Assembly (NCBI GenBank): GCA_946185805.1 | Contig: CAMHKU010000023.1 | Location: 1 to 32,311, forward strand | Reading direction: 5' to 3' | DNA: 32,311 nucleotides | Source: an uncultured Prevotellaceae bacterium | Lineage (GTDB): Bacteria; Bacteroidota; Bacteroidia; Bacteroidales; Bacteroidaceae | Notes under the pieces: generated by a model | What the model saw: only the letters and a program-made list of their open reading frames with translations | Databases searched by the model: none | Told to the model about the DNA's origin: nothing | Part shown: piece after piece, positions 1-9,107 of the stretch | Position numbering within the stretch: the first letter of the stretch is position 1 | How the letters are laid out: every line of letters starts with the position of its first letter | Made by a program: the position numbers and the translations under genes

Positions 1-1385
1 TCCGTCTTAACCTTCAGGTTGTCGATAATTTCCCAACCGAAAGAGCCGGCCATGTTGAGGTTCTTGCGCTGCTTCTTGCGGTCGTTGTCATACTGTGCCT
101 GAATGGGGTTGTAGAGGTTACCCAGGTCGTCGTCTTCAGCACCGGCCGATGCGTCGAGGTTCTTAATGGGGAACGGCGTGTAAATCACGGCGTAGCGCAG
201 ACGGCGGTCAGAGTCGTAGCTTCCTGTAGCATCCTGAGCGCCGCCGCCATTGATGTCGGTGATGCTGTAGCGTGCCTGGAAGTCGAGGGTGGTGCGCTTC
301 GAGGGCTTGGTGTTCAGTTTGAGGCTGAAGTTGTCGCGCTTGAACGATGAGCCAATCTGGATGGCCTTGTCGTTCATGTGGGCATAGCTGAAAGCATACT
401 TGATGTTATCAGAACCACCGTTGATGTTGATGTTGTGGTTGAAGGTGTGACCCGTGCGCCCGTAGACCAGATCCTGCCAGTCGTTGGTGGCAATGTTGTT
501 ATACAGGTCAGCATCCTGGTAGTTGCCGAAATAGTCGGTAAACGACTGAATCTTCGAGGGGTCGTTGTTGTTTCTCAGCAGGGCATACTCATACTGCCAG
601 TCCACGTAGTCGCGGGCAGAGAGCACATCCTGCTTCTGGGCAATTTTCTTCCAGCTGTAGTAGACGTTGTAGCTCACCTTTGTCTTGCCGGCCTTACCGC
701 TCTTGGTGGTGACGAGGATCACACCGTTAGCACCGCGGCTACCGTAGATGGCGGTAGAGGAAGCATCTTTCAGCACGGTGATGTCCTCAATGTCGTTGGC
801 GGGAATGTCGCTGATGCTCTCCACGGGGAATCCGTCGACGATGTAGAGCGGGTCGTTAGACTGGGTGATGGAGCCGCCGCCACGGACGCGGATCTTCACG
901 TCGGCGTCGGGCGAACCTTCAGTAGTGGTAATCTGCACACCGGGCATCTTACCCGTCAGTGCCTCCGAGGCGTTGGCCACGGGCACGGCCTGCAGGGTCT
1001 CACTGTTGACGGTGGCCACGGAACCCGTCAGATCCTTCTTCTTCACCGAGCCGTAACCGATGACCACCACGTCGTTGAGCGTGGTGTTGTCGTCTTCCAG
1101 CACGACGTTGACCGACGTCTTGCCTTTCACGTTCACGGTCTGCGTCTTCATGCCGATGTAGGAGATGACAATCGGATTGTTTCCCGTGAGCTTAATGGTG
1201 AAATTACCATCGAGGTCGGTGATACCGCCGTTCTTGGTGCCCTTCTCAATAATGCTGGCACCAATCACGCCTTCACCGCTCGAGTCCTTCACGTTGACCT
1301 TGACGGTCTGCGCCTGTATCGTGCCCACCACCATGATGAGGGCCAGTACAAGCGTCGCTCTGATACTCTTTAATTTTTCAGACAT
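1..1385 (-). CDS. SusC-like TonB-dependent outer-membrane receptor, N-terminal part (runs off left edge)
   Basis: My own translation of the minus strand from the ATG at 1385 stays open to the window edge, about 461 codons; the ORF track does not list it. It begins with a signal peptide (LVLALIMVVGTIQAQ). A carboxypeptidase-regulatory-like beta domain follows (EGVIGASIIEKG, DLDGNFTI, SYIGMKTQ), then a TonB-box-like stretch (DVVVIGYGSVKKKDLTGSV) and the plug domain with the SusC signature YGSRGANGVILVTTKSG. Known SusC proteins form the barrel of an outer-membrane oligosaccharide importer with a SusD lipoprotein. Here the barrel and any susD would lie beyond the left edge. It lies downstream of, and on the same strand as, four pectin-active enzymes, so pectic oligosaccharides are the likely cargo; that is inference from context. 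It has its own promoter-like sequence and a leader of roughly 125 nt, and a hairpin separates it from the enzyme genes. Confidence 0.95.
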   Translation of the reverse strand, partial: MSEKLKSIRATLVLALIMVVGTIQAQTVKVNVKDSSGEGVIGASIIEKGTKNGGITDLDGNFTIKLTGNNPIVISYIGMKTQTVNVKGKTSVNVVLEDDNTTLNDVVVIGYGSVKKKDLTGSVATVNSETLQAVPVANASEALTGKMPGVQITTTEGSPDADVKIRVRGGGSITQSNDPLYIVDGFPVESISDIPANDIEDITVLKDASSTAIYGSRGANGVILVTTKSGKAGKTKVSYNVYYSWKKIAQKQDVLSARDYVDWQYEYALLRNNNDPSKIQSFTDYFGNYQDADLYNNIATNDWQDLVYGRTGHTFNHNININGGSDNIKYAFSYAHMNDKAIQIGSSFKRDNFSLKLNTKPSKRTTLDFQARYSITDINGGGAQDATGSYDSDRRLRYAVIYTPFPIKNLDASAGAEDDDLGNLYNPIQAQYDNDRKKQRKNLNMAGSFGWEIIDNLKVKT

Positions 1386-1514
1386 AGATTTTAGTAGTTT
1401 TAATGAATTATTTAGGGTTATTATTCCTCTTGGGCATAGTCTTCCTCATGCGGTTGACTGTGGGTTTTAGTAGCTTTTTCGTTTGCGTCTTTACGGTTTT
1501 TAGTAAATTTGGCG

Positions 1515-1546
1515 CAAAGATACGAAATAAAAATCAATTAAAGAAA
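1515..1546 (-). promoter_or_regulatory. Putative Bacteroidetes promoter of susC
   Basis: On the minus strand TATCTTTG (1515-1522) matches the Bacteroidetes -7 consensus TAnnTTTG. At the -33 spacing there is only TTTC, one mismatch from TTTG. Transcription would start near 1509 and leave a leader of about 125 nt before susC. Confidence 0.6.
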
Positions 1547-1601
1547 CTTAAAGAGATAAATTTCTTGTAAACGTTTGCGTCGAAGTGTTAAAACACGAAG
1601 C

Positions 1602-1631
1602 AGGCGGGGCACTGTAGTGCTCCGCCCGCCT
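1602..1631 (-). terminator. Hairpin, putative terminator between pectin-enzyme genes and susC
   Basis: On the minus strand AGGCGGG pairs with CCCGCCT, enclosing an inner GCAC/GTGC stem. A short T-rich stretch (GTGTTTTAACAC, itself palindromic) follows about 10 nt later. The T run is short and not immediately adjacent, so termination is likely but not certain. The 340-bp gap 1386-1725 holds this hairpin, the susC promoter and the 10-bp repeat array; no gene is seen in it. Confidence 0.5.
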
Positions 1632-1670
1632 ATACAGAGGAGTTAAGGTGTTAATTAGAGTAGAGGTAAT

Positions 1671-1730
1671 GACTTCTAACTTCTTCTAACTCCTTCTAAC
1701 TCCTTCTAACTTCTTCTAACTTCTTCTACT
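1671..1730. repeat. 10-bp tandem repeat array (TTCTTCTAAC / TCCTTCTAAC)
   Basis: Six consecutive 10-bp units vary only as TTCTTCTAAC or TCCTTCTAAC. The last unit (TTCTTCTACT) contains the stop codon of the pectin methylesterase gene. The reverse complement of the unit, GTTAGAAGGA, reappears in tandem at the right end of the window (32265-32311). Confidence 0.9.
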
Positions 1731-4700
1731 TAATCACCTTCTTGCCGCCGATGATGTAGACACCCTTGCCGGCCTTGCTCACGCGCACGCCCTGCAGGTT
1801 GTAGATAGCGTCATCCTGCTGGCCGTCGGCCTTCACGGCGCTCACGGCGTTGACGGTACCGGCCACGGCGGCTGCGGGTCCGAAGCCGCCGCGGCTGTTA
1901 GCCGCACGGATGGTGAGGGCATCCTTGGCCGCATCGACGGTGATGTTGTAGGTGGGCTGCGTGGTGATGGCCACAAACTCGCCGTTCTTCTCTATCAGGT
2001 AGGCCGTAGCGCCGTTGTTGGCCGGTGTCCATGTCACGGTGCCGTTGTCATACTTGGCATCGGCGGGAGCCTCCAGCTGCTTGGCCTCCTGCTGTGCTGT
2101 CTGTGCCCAGTCGCCGAGTACGTAGTCGATGGTGTACTTGGCAGCCTCGTCGGCACTGAGGATGGTGTTGAGCGTGGTGTTCTGCTTGGTGAAGGTGACG
2201 GTGTTCGACGCCGGGGTGATGTCGTTGCCCTGTGCATCCTTGGTGCCATACTCGCCGGCAATGCTGTAGTCGCAGTTGATGCCGGAGAGGTTCCAGCGGG
2301 TAGCAATCAGCTTTGAGGGGGCTTCGAGTGTAGTGTTGAGGTAGATGCAGACGGGGTTGTCGCTCCATGCGCGGCCCAGGTTGTAAGAGTCGGCAAAGGT
2401 CTTCACGGTGCAGCCGTTGAACACGTAGAGCTCGGAGTTGGCCGAGATGGTGGTGGTGCTGCGCTTCTCGGTGACGATGGTGGCATTGTTGAAGTATGCG
2501 CGTCCGTTGCCGCAGAGGAAGTCCACCGTGCCGTGCAGCTCGCCGCCCTCGAAGTAGTAGAGTCCGCCCACCTTGTGCGAGTAGTAGGTGTCCTGATGCG
2601 ACAGGTGGTTGACGTTCTTGCAGATGGTCTTCGTGCCCTGGTCGTGCAGTGTGCAGGCGCGGCCGGTGGTGTTGGCGTCGTAATACATGTCGTTCTTCAG
2701 GGTCAGGTCCTGCATGTAGAGTCCCTCGCCGGTATTGTTCAGCAGGTCGGCCTTGCCTAAGCCCTCGATGGCCAGCGGCGGCGTGGTGACGACGATGGTC
2801 TTATCGGCACTCTGGCCTATGAGCGACACGTTCTTGCCCGAGATGGCGGTCATCACTTTCTCGCCAAGGTCGTAGGTGCCGTTCTGCAGGAAGATTTTGG
2901 CTCCCTCCTCAGCGCTGGCATTATTGATGGCTAAGATGAGGCTGGCGGCGTCGTCCTTCGGCACGATATAGTAGCCCGACTGCTCGTCCTTGGCCAGGAA
3001 GTTCTGTACGTTGTACACCTCTATGCGGTGCAGGTATGACTGTGCTGCGAAGGTGAAAGTGAGCTGGGTGGCTTCGCCGTCGTAGTTGACCACGGTTATG
3101 CCGCCGTCGGTTTCGGCTATAGCAGGCACATCGTTCTTAATTACGTTGCCCTTGGCGTCGGTAACGGTGATAGTGGTGCCGTTGCCATACTGGCAGAGGG
3201 CGAGCAGCACCTGAGCTTTGCCGGCCACGTCGACGGTAAACGAACCCTCGGCGGCAAAGTTCCAGCCGTGGTTGTTGTAATAAGCGCCGCCCGTGGTGGT
3301 GATTGTCTCGTGGTCCTCGGGATAGAATGTGGCCTTCGTCAGGTCGTAGGTCTGGATGCTGCCTACGCTTACTGACTCTATCGGCGTTACCTTGGCGCTG
3401 ATACTGATATTGCCGTTGACAGCGTCGTTGGCTTTCACTTTTGTCTCGTTGGCATAGAACCATCCGCGGAACTTCTCGCCCTGGCCGATGGTCAGGTCGG
3501 CCTCGCTGAAGGGCACGTCGCCGATGGCGTCGCCCTCATACACCTTCTTCGTGCCTAAGGTCTTGCCGTTCTGATCCTTATAGGTGACGGTTGCTTCCTG
3601 CACCTCAGCAGCCTCAGCCTTGAAATAGGGCAGGTAGGCAATGTCGCTGAAGGTCAGCACGGTGGGCTCGCCGACATAGAAGTAGGTGGCGGCGGCACCG
3701 TCCTGGTGGTAGCAGGTGGTGGTCTTCAGGTTAGGTTCGGCCAGCAGCTCGCCGGCGGCGTTGGTCACCTTGCAGGTGGCGGGGTTGGCATACTGGCAGC
3801 CGCCGATGGTGAACTTCACCGTGCCGTCTACGGGCACTGTGATGGTAACTTTGCCGTAGCCGTGGCTGTCGTTACGCTGCGTGCCGCTGAAGGTGACGCC
3901 GGCTGGCAGCGTCGAGGCGTCGAACTCGCCCTTGAGCTGGTCGTTGGTTATCTCGAAGTCGACGAATGTGCGAGCCACCGTCTCCTTGAACACTACCTTG
4001 GAGAGCACGCCCTCGACGGCGAGCTTGCGCTTGATGTAGATACCGGTGACCTCGGCGGGAATGTCGATAACCACGGCGTTAGACTCTGTCACGACGTCCG
4101 ACGTGGCGATGAGGTCGCCCTGTGTGGCGTTGCCGTCGGCAATGGTGCATGCCAGCACGTCGACGCTGAAGTCCTTCACGCCCGAGCGGGGGCCGATGAC
4201 GAGCGTCAGCTTGCCGGCCACGGCGGGCTTGGCAAAGAAGGCATAGCCGCTGGAGTTGAGCTTGATGCCCTTCAGGCCGTTGTTGGTGCCGGCACCGTCG
4301 TTGACGCTGGCGGCGTAGTACAGGCCGTTGTCGGGGCTGCCCTTAGGAGCGGCCTCGCTGTAATCCCAGGTCAGCACCACGGGTTCGGCGACAGGCCCGG
4401 CTGTAACCTCCACGACGTCGTCGGCCGTGCGGGGGCAAATCTCAATCTTGTCGTTATACATCACCACGATGCCGGTGACGTCGTACTTCTTGCCGTCTTC
4501 CAGGGCGGCGCTGGTCTTAAACTTGTCGTAGTAGACGATGCTATTGGTGCCGTCGGTCAGCAGTTTGTCGCCCTCGCCGGCCTGATAGGTCACGCCCTTC
4601 AGCGTTACCAGTGTGCTCTGGTTGGCCTTGTTGATGTCGGCAATCTTTTTCTCGGCAGCTGCCACGTCGCCATTGCTGGTGGTCAGAGCGTCCTTCTTGA

Positions 4701-5433
4701 AGTCGGTAATCTCGGCATTGCCCTGATAGAGCGTCAGGTAACATTCCATCTCGCCCGTCAGCTTCTCGCCAACCTCCAGGCCGTGGTTCTTGGTGTAGAC
4801 CAGCAGTCCGTAGCCCTCACTGTCGGCAATGTAGGCATTGCTGCCGCTGACAAAGACCACCTGCTGTCCGTCAAACTTGATGATGACGGGCGTGCTGGCG
4901 CTCTTGGCTTCGGCCTGAATGTCCTTCAGCGATGTGTAGGTGGGGTGGGTGGTTTCGCCCGTGCCGTAGTCGATGATGATGCTCTTGATGCGCACCTGGG
5001 TGTTTTCGGTGTTGGCATTGCCCAGCACAAACTTCTTGGCGCCGATGGTGTAGTCACCGTCGGTGCCTGTTACGGCTTTGCCGTCGACGGTGACAGACAC
5101 GTTGCTGTACTGTGCGCCGGTAAAGCTGATGTGGATACTGTTGATGGTCTCGCCCGAGAGCGACTCCACGGTGACGGTGTTGCCGCCGTCGGCCGACCAG
5201 TAGAATCGCATGTCGCCGGCTTTGTTGAGGCCGGGCAGATTGCTGTTGGCACCTTTGTCGCCGATGACCGACCATGAGGTGGCGTCGAGGCCCATGAGGG
5301 CGGCGTCGTTTTCGCCGGTCATGTTGGTGGTGGTGGTGCCTGTGTAGGCCATCGTCACCTCCTTAGCCGACACTGTGCTGCAGAGCAGCGTAAGCAGGCT
5401 CAGCAGCGTCAAACGTAAAAATTGAATCTTCAT
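1726..5433 (-). CDS. Secreted multidomain pectin methylesterase (CE8)
   Basis: A 1235-residue secreted protein with signal peptide (LTLLSLLTLLCSTVSAKE). The C-terminal half, about residues 812-1100, is a right-handed beta-helix pectinesterase domain with the family hallmarks: HQDTYY near 946, GTVDFLCGNG near 970 and NLGRAW near 1021. These supply the two catalytic Asp and the conserved Arg. The reaction is removal of methyl groups from homogalacturonan, preparing it for the adjacent pectate lyases. The upstream 800 residues hold beta-rich modules: an OB-fold-like segment (about 165-345), two or three carbohydrate-binding-like jelly-roll segments, and an InlB/Flg_new-like repeat (GWFYANETKVKANDAV). 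After the catalytic domain come an Fn3-like module and a short tail, IYNLQGVRVSKAGKGVYIIG, resembling Bacteroidetes C-terminal sorting tails. The start is the first Met before the signal peptide. The stop codon lies in a 10-bp repeat. It is 48 bp downstream of the PL1 gene, probably in one operon. Confidence 0.9.
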   Translation of the reverse strand: MKIQFLRLTLLSLLTLLCSTVSAKEVTMAYTGTTTTNMTGENDAALMGLDATSWSVIGDKGANSNLPGLNKAGDMRFYWSADGGNTVTVESLSGETINSIHISFTGAQYSNVSVTVDGKAVTGTDGDYTIGAKKFVLGNANTENTQVRIKSIIIDYGTGETTHPTYTSLKDIQAEAKSASTPVIIKFDGQQVVFVSGSNAYIADSEGYGLLVYTKNHGLEVGEKLTGEMECYLTLYQGNAEITDFKKDALTTSNGDVAAAEKKIADINKANQSTLVTLKGVTYQAGEGDKLLTDGTNSIVYYDKFKTSAALEDGKKYDVTGIVVMYNDKIEICPRTADDVVEVTAGPVAEPVVLTWDYSEAAPKGSPDNGLYYAASVNDGAGTNNGLKGIKLNSSGYAFFAKPAVAGKLTLVIGPRSGVKDFSVDVLACTIADGNATQGDLIATSDVVTESNAVVIDIPAEVTGIYIKRKLAVEGVLSKVVFKETVARTFVDFEITNDQLKGEFDASTLPAGVTFSGTQRNDSHGYGKVTITVPVDGTVKFTIGGCQYANPATCKVTNAAGELLAEPNLKTTTCYHQDGAAATYFYVGEPTVLTFSDIAYLPYFKAEAAEVQEATVTYKDQNGKTLGTKKVYEGDAIGDVPFSEADLTIGQGEKFRGWFYANETKVKANDAVNGNISISAKVTPIESVSVGSIQTYDLTKATFYPEDHETITTTGGAYYNNHGWNFAAEGSFTVDVAGKAQVLLALCQYGNGTTITVTDAKGNVIKNDVPAIAETDGGITVVNYDGEATQLTFTFAAQSYLHRIEVYNVQNFLAKDEQSGYYIVPKDDAASLILAINNASAEEGAKIFLQNGTYDLGEKVMTAISGKNVSLIGQSADKTIVVTTPPLAIEGLGKADLLNNTGEGLYMQDLTLKNDMYYDANTTGRACTLHDQGTKTICKNVNHLSHQDTYYSHKVGGLYYFEGGELHGTVDFLCGNGRAYFNNATIVTEKRSTTTISANSELYVFNGCTVKTFADSYNLGRAWSDNPVCIYLNTTLEAPSKLIATRWNLSGINCDYSIAGEYGTKDAQGNDITPASNTVTFTKQNTTLNTILSADEAAKYTIDYVLGDWAQTAQQEAKQLEAPADAKYDNGTVTWTPANNGATAYLIEKNGEFVAITTQPTYNITVDAAKDALTIRAANSRGGFGPAAAVAGTVNAVSAVKADGQQDDAIYNLQGVRVSKAGKGVYIIGGKKVIK

Positions 5434-5481
5434 AAGCTTAATGTTTTAGGGTTATTTAATATGTTTGTTGTGGGTATTCCT

Positions 5482-7605
5482 TCAACGAGCGGTGTATTTG
5501 CGGCCGTTCTTGATGACGAGTCCGCGGTAGTTGTTGCCCACACGCTGGCCGCTGAGGTTGTAGACGGCGCCGGTGGTGCGCTCTGCGGCAACGTTGCTGA
5601 TGCCAGTAGCCACGCTGCGCAGCACCTCAAGCTTGATGATAAAAACATTGGTGCCCGATTTGCCGCGCGTCATCTTTAGACTCTTGCTGCCGGCTCCGGC
5701 CCCCACCGTCCACACGTTGGTGTTAGGTTGCTGGCCTACGTTGGCATGGATGTTGTTGAACAGGTATTCGTCGTCGATAATCGTGCCGTTGGCAAACTTG
5801 AAGTAGATAGAACCGGCGGCGTCGGTATCTTTGTTGCGGTAGGCAGTGATGCTCAGCTGGTCTTTCTCCTGAAGAGCCTCGTTGAGTGTCAGCTCCACAT
5901 AGGCGCTCTCGTCGACAGTAGCTTTCTTGCCGTTAAGCTGGATAACGGTATAGCCGTCGCGCGCGATGCCTACGCTCGTGCCGTCCTGAGCCACGATGGT
6001 GCCGCCGCTCTCAGTGCCTTGGTCCCATGTGTAAATGGCTTGTTGCTCTGTGGGCGTAGGGTCGTCGTCGTTGCTGCCGTAGCCTTTGCGGGCGGGGGTG
6101 CCGTCGTAGTAGTGCACACCTGCGGCGCGCGTCGTTGCGGGGTAGTATTCCTCTAGGGTGAAGTCGGCATCGGCGTTCTGTTGCTTGATCAAGTCCTCTA
6201 CCAAAGAGTTGGCATACACTTCAATGTTGGTGTAGTATCCCTTGGCGTCTAGGGTATAGGCCTTGGGATCCAGGTTGCCGCCGTTGGCCTGTTCCCACAC
6301 GTCGGGCATGCCGTCGCCGTCGCTGTCGGCCAGCACGTCGTAGGTTTCCAGCGTGGGCCATCCGCCGACGTCGCCTTGGGTGTCGATGAATCCGCCCGTA
6401 GAGCCGTTGCTACCCTTGAAGGTGTAGGTGCCGTTGCGCGTGTCCTTCATAATGCGGCGGTCAACGCTGTCGCGGCGGTAGGAAGCCCCCACATAGGCCA
6501 GCACCTTGTCAAAGGCCTTCTGTGCCGTGTGCATGGTGGTCAGCTGGTCGCTGTTCTCGGCCACGAAGCGAGTGGCCGACTTGATGCTGTTCTTCACCGC
6601 CGTGGTGTTGTTGTCGGGGTGTACGCCCTGCCAGTTGTCATTGGTTACTGCCGTCGAGCCATACATGTAGTTGCCGGTGATGTAGAAGTGTCCGGGAACG
6701 ACGGTGCTCGTGCCCATGGCCTTGGTACAGTTCGAGCACTTCGTAGTGGGGTTGATGATGCGAGCCTTGTTGCTCGACGTTGAGCCCGGCTTGTAGTAGT
6801 TGTTAATGATGTTGTACTTCTTGAAGTCGTTGTTGTCGTTGGCCGACTCACCGCCATAGGTGCTGTTGCCGCCCCAGTTGTAGACCACGTTGTTGATATA
6901 GTCGACGGGGCCTTTCTGCGTGTTGACGTAGTCGTGGTCAAACCTCGGGTTGCGGCTAGAGTGGTTAGCCAGCAGGTTGTGGTGGTAGGCAGCGTTCTTG
7001 CCGCCCCAGATGCCGCCGTAGCCGTGGGCACCCTTGCCGTGGATACTGTTGACCAGGCTCTCGGAGAGCATGCACCACTGTAGTGTGAAATTCTCTATGC
7101 CGTAGAACGAGCCACACTCATCTACCGACCAGCTCATGGAACAGTGGTCGATGATGATGTTCTTCTTCTCGCTGCCGGTGTGGAAATAGGCGTTCATGGC
7201 GTCGTCCTCGGTATTGGTCTCGTCGCCCAGACGGCAGCGCAGGAATCTTAAGATGACGTTGTTGGCCGAGATGTTCAGCGTGTGGCCGCTCACGCAGATG
7301 CCGTCGCCGGGAGCGGTCTGTCCGAGGATAGTGATGTCGTCTTTGTTGATTTTTAGCTGCGACTTCAGCTGGATGGTTCCCGACACGTCGAACACCACGA
7401 CACGCTTGCCGCTGGTGGTACAAGCGGCGCGCAGCGAACCGGGGCCGGAGTCGTTGAGGTTGCTCACGTGAATCACTTGTCCGCCGCGGCCACCGGTGGT
7501 GGTGTAGCGGGCCACGCCCTCGGCACCGGGGAAGGCAGGCACCTGCCCCAGCGCCGAGAGTGTGAGAATGTTAGTGGTTATTAAGAGTAGTGCTTTCTTA
7601 ATCAT
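5482..7605 (-). CDS. Secreted pectate lyase (PL1-like), 707 aa
   Basis: Signal peptide MIKKALLLITTNILTLSALGQ, then the mature start VPAFPGAEGVARYTTTGGRGG, typical of Bacteroidetes pectate lyases of the PL1 type. The beta-helix (about residues 22-390) carries IIIDHCSMSWS and the NPRFDHD segment near 220, where PL1 enzymes have Ca- and substrate-binding residues. Expected activity is Ca-dependent beta-elimination of de-esterified polygalacturonate. A short linker includes DSDGDGMPDVWE, a thrombospondin-type-3-like Ca motif often found in this subgroup. It is followed by a beta-sandwich (about 540-670) and a C-terminal tail YNLSGQRVGNNYRGLVIKNG like those on its neighbours. It lies 48 bp upstream of the CE8 gene and 52 bp downstream of the second PL1. 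The family is clear; endo/exo mode and exact subfamily are not readable from sequence alone. Confidence 0.9.
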   Translation of the reverse strand: MIKKALLLITTNILTLSALGQVPAFPGAEGVARYTTTGGRGGQVIHVSNLNDSGPGSLRAACTTSGKRVVVFDVSGTIQLKSQLKINKDDITILGQTAPGDGICVSGHTLNISANNVILRFLRCRLGDETNTEDDAMNAYFHTGSEKKNIIIDHCSMSWSVDECGSFYGIENFTLQWCMLSESLVNSIHGKGAHGYGGIWGGKNAAYHHNLLANHSSRNPRFDHDYVNTQKGPVDYINNVVYNWGGNSTYGGESANDNNDFKKYNIINNYYKPGSTSSNKARIINPTTKCSNCTKAMGTSTVVPGHFYITGNYMYGSTAVTNDNWQGVHPDNNTTAVKNSIKSATRFVAENSDQLTTMHTAQKAFDKVLAYVGASYRRDSVDRRIMKDTRNGTYTFKGSNGSTGGFIDTQGDVGGWPTLETYDVLADSDGDGMPDVWEQANGGNLDPKAYTLDAKGYYTNIEVYANSLVEDLIKQQNADADFTLEEYYPATTRAAGVHYYDGTPARKGYGSNDDDPTPTEQQAIYTWDQGTESGGTIVAQDGTSVGIARDGYTVIQLNGKKATVDESAYVELTLNEALQEKDQLSITAYRNKDTDAAGSIYFKFANGTIIDDEYLFNNIHANVGQQPNTNVWTVGAGAGSKSLKMTRGKSGTNVFIIKLEVLRSVATGISNVAAERTTGAVYNLSGQRVGNNYRGLVIKNGRKYTAR

Positions 7606-7657
7606 TGTTATGTGTGTGTGGATTATTCGTATCTTAAGTAACAGTAAAAAATATAGG

Positions 7658-9004
7658 CTATTTCAGCAGTTTTCTGCCGTTGCAAATGACCAGCCCCTTA
7701 TAACTGCTGTCCACGCGCTGCCCGCGAAGGTTGTAAAAAGGGCCTTGCTCATCCTCCCCGGCATGCTGCGTCAGCGGGCGTATGGTGGTGGCGTCGGCAG
7801 CGAAGAGCGTGGCGCCGGCACCGGCCTTCACGGCTGACGGCACGTCGCTGGCTGGTGCCACCGTATAGTCGTAAGGCATGCTGACGGTAGCCCCCGTCGA
7901 GGAGTGCTTCTTTGTAGTGGCGGCCACGTAGTTGTCCGACCGCCAGGTCACGGCGGTGGCTCCGCTCTGGCCGTAGTAGTTGTTCACGCCGGAGGCAAAG
8001 TAGTTGCCCTCGATGAGGAACTCTGAGTTCTTGCGCGGGTTGATGCAGTTGCTGGAGCCGCTGCAGGTGAAGTAGTTGTTGAGCATGTGAATCTTGCCCA
8101 CGCGCGCCATGGGCATACGCTGCTTGCAGTCCGTGCCCCACCAGTTGAAGGCAAAGGTGGTGTTCAGATAGCCCGTAGCCTCGCTGTCGCTGCTGCCTAT
8201 GAGGTTGGTGTTCTGGTGCATATACGAACGGTCGGTATAGCTGAAGGTACACCAGCTGACAGTGAAGAAGTCCGACTGCTGAGTGATGTCGAAGTTGCCG
8301 TCCATGCCGTCCTGGAAGGCGCAGTGGTCTATCCAGCAGTGCTTGGCCTTGGTGGCCGAGATGAGGTCCTTGCCGCCAACGTCGACGGAGCCGGGACCAA
8401 CGAAGGTGATGTTGCGTATGATGATGTTCTCGCAACCGCTGAGTGACAGTATGCCTGCGTTGCGGTAAGTCTCTTTCGTGTCGCCGGTCAGTTCAATGAT
8501 TATGCGGCGGGTGTTATACTCAGCCTGCTCGGTGACCTTAGTGCCGTTGGGCAATGTGCCGCCGCCGCTGCTGGTGCTCATGCTGGGAACGCCGGCGGCG
8601 TTGAGCGCCTGCTTCATCTCCGGCGTGACGTGCCACTGCGTGCAGAGACGTGCGCCATTGATGCCCAGCAGCGTCTTGCCGGTAGTGGTTACGCCGATGT
8701 TGCTTGAGACGATGAAGTCGCCCTGTGAACCGTCGAAGATGATGACGTCGTTCTGCTTGATGGCATTTTCAATAGTGCTCTTCATATCCTGACCGGTAGC
8801 CGTCAGTACAGTGCTCTTGCCTGTGAAGTTGGCGGGCAGTGGGTAGTTGTAGCAGCTCCCGCCGGTGATATTATAGACACTCGTGGCGCTGGTGCGCGAC
8901 GAGCGGGTGCAGAAGCCGAAGGGTGCGTTCTGGTCGTAATCGGCGGCCGTGGCTGCCACCGTCGTCAGCAGCCCCAGAGCCAGTATCAGTAGTTGTTTAT
9001 TCAT
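7658..9004 (-). CDS. Secreted pectate lyase (PL1), 448 aa
   Basis: Signal peptide MNKQLLILALGLLTTVAATAA. The PL1 core is unmistakable: IIIRNITFVGPG, then WIDHCAFQDGMDGNFDI near residue 230 (Ca-binding aspartates), VSWCTFS, and RMPMARVGKIHMLNNYF near 297, which carries the catalytic Arg pattern RxPxxR. It should cleave polygalacturonate by beta-elimination outside the cytoplasm. It differs from the neighbouring 707-residue lyase, which belongs to another PL1 branch, so the two probably have complementary specificity. The C-terminus ends in FYNLRGQRVDSSYKGLVICNG, the same tail family as the other secreted enzymes here. It lies 103 bp downstream of the large GH28 fusion gene, with no clear terminator between. 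Confidence 0.93.
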   Translation of the reverse strand: MNKQLLILALGLLTTVAATAADYDQNAPFGFCTRSSRTSATSVYNITGGSCYNYPLPANFTGKSTVLTATGQDMKSTIENAIKQNDVIIFDGSQGDFIVSSNIGVTTTGKTLLGINGARLCTQWHVTPEMKQALNAAGVPSMSTSSGGGTLPNGTKVTEQAEYNTRRIIIELTGDTKETYRNAGILSLSGCENIIIRNITFVGPGSVDVGGKDLISATKAKHCWIDHCAFQDGMDGNFDITQQSDFFTVSWCTFSYTDRSYMHQNTNLIGSSDSEATGYLNTTFAFNWWGTDCKQRMPMARVGKIHMLNNYFTCSGSSNCINPRKNSEFLIEGNYFASGVNNYYGQSGATAVTWRSDNYVAATTKKHSSTGATVSMPYDYTVAPASDVPSAVKAGAGATLFAADATTIRPLTQHAGEDEQGPFYNLRGQRVDSSYKGLVICNGRKLLK

Positions 9005-9107
9005 ATTCTTTGTTGATGTCTAAGTAACATACCAAATTAATTGTTTATCATCATTTAAAGTGTTATCGGGGGTTTGGGTAAAGCGTCAGCGAGAGAGGTG
9101 TCGTATC

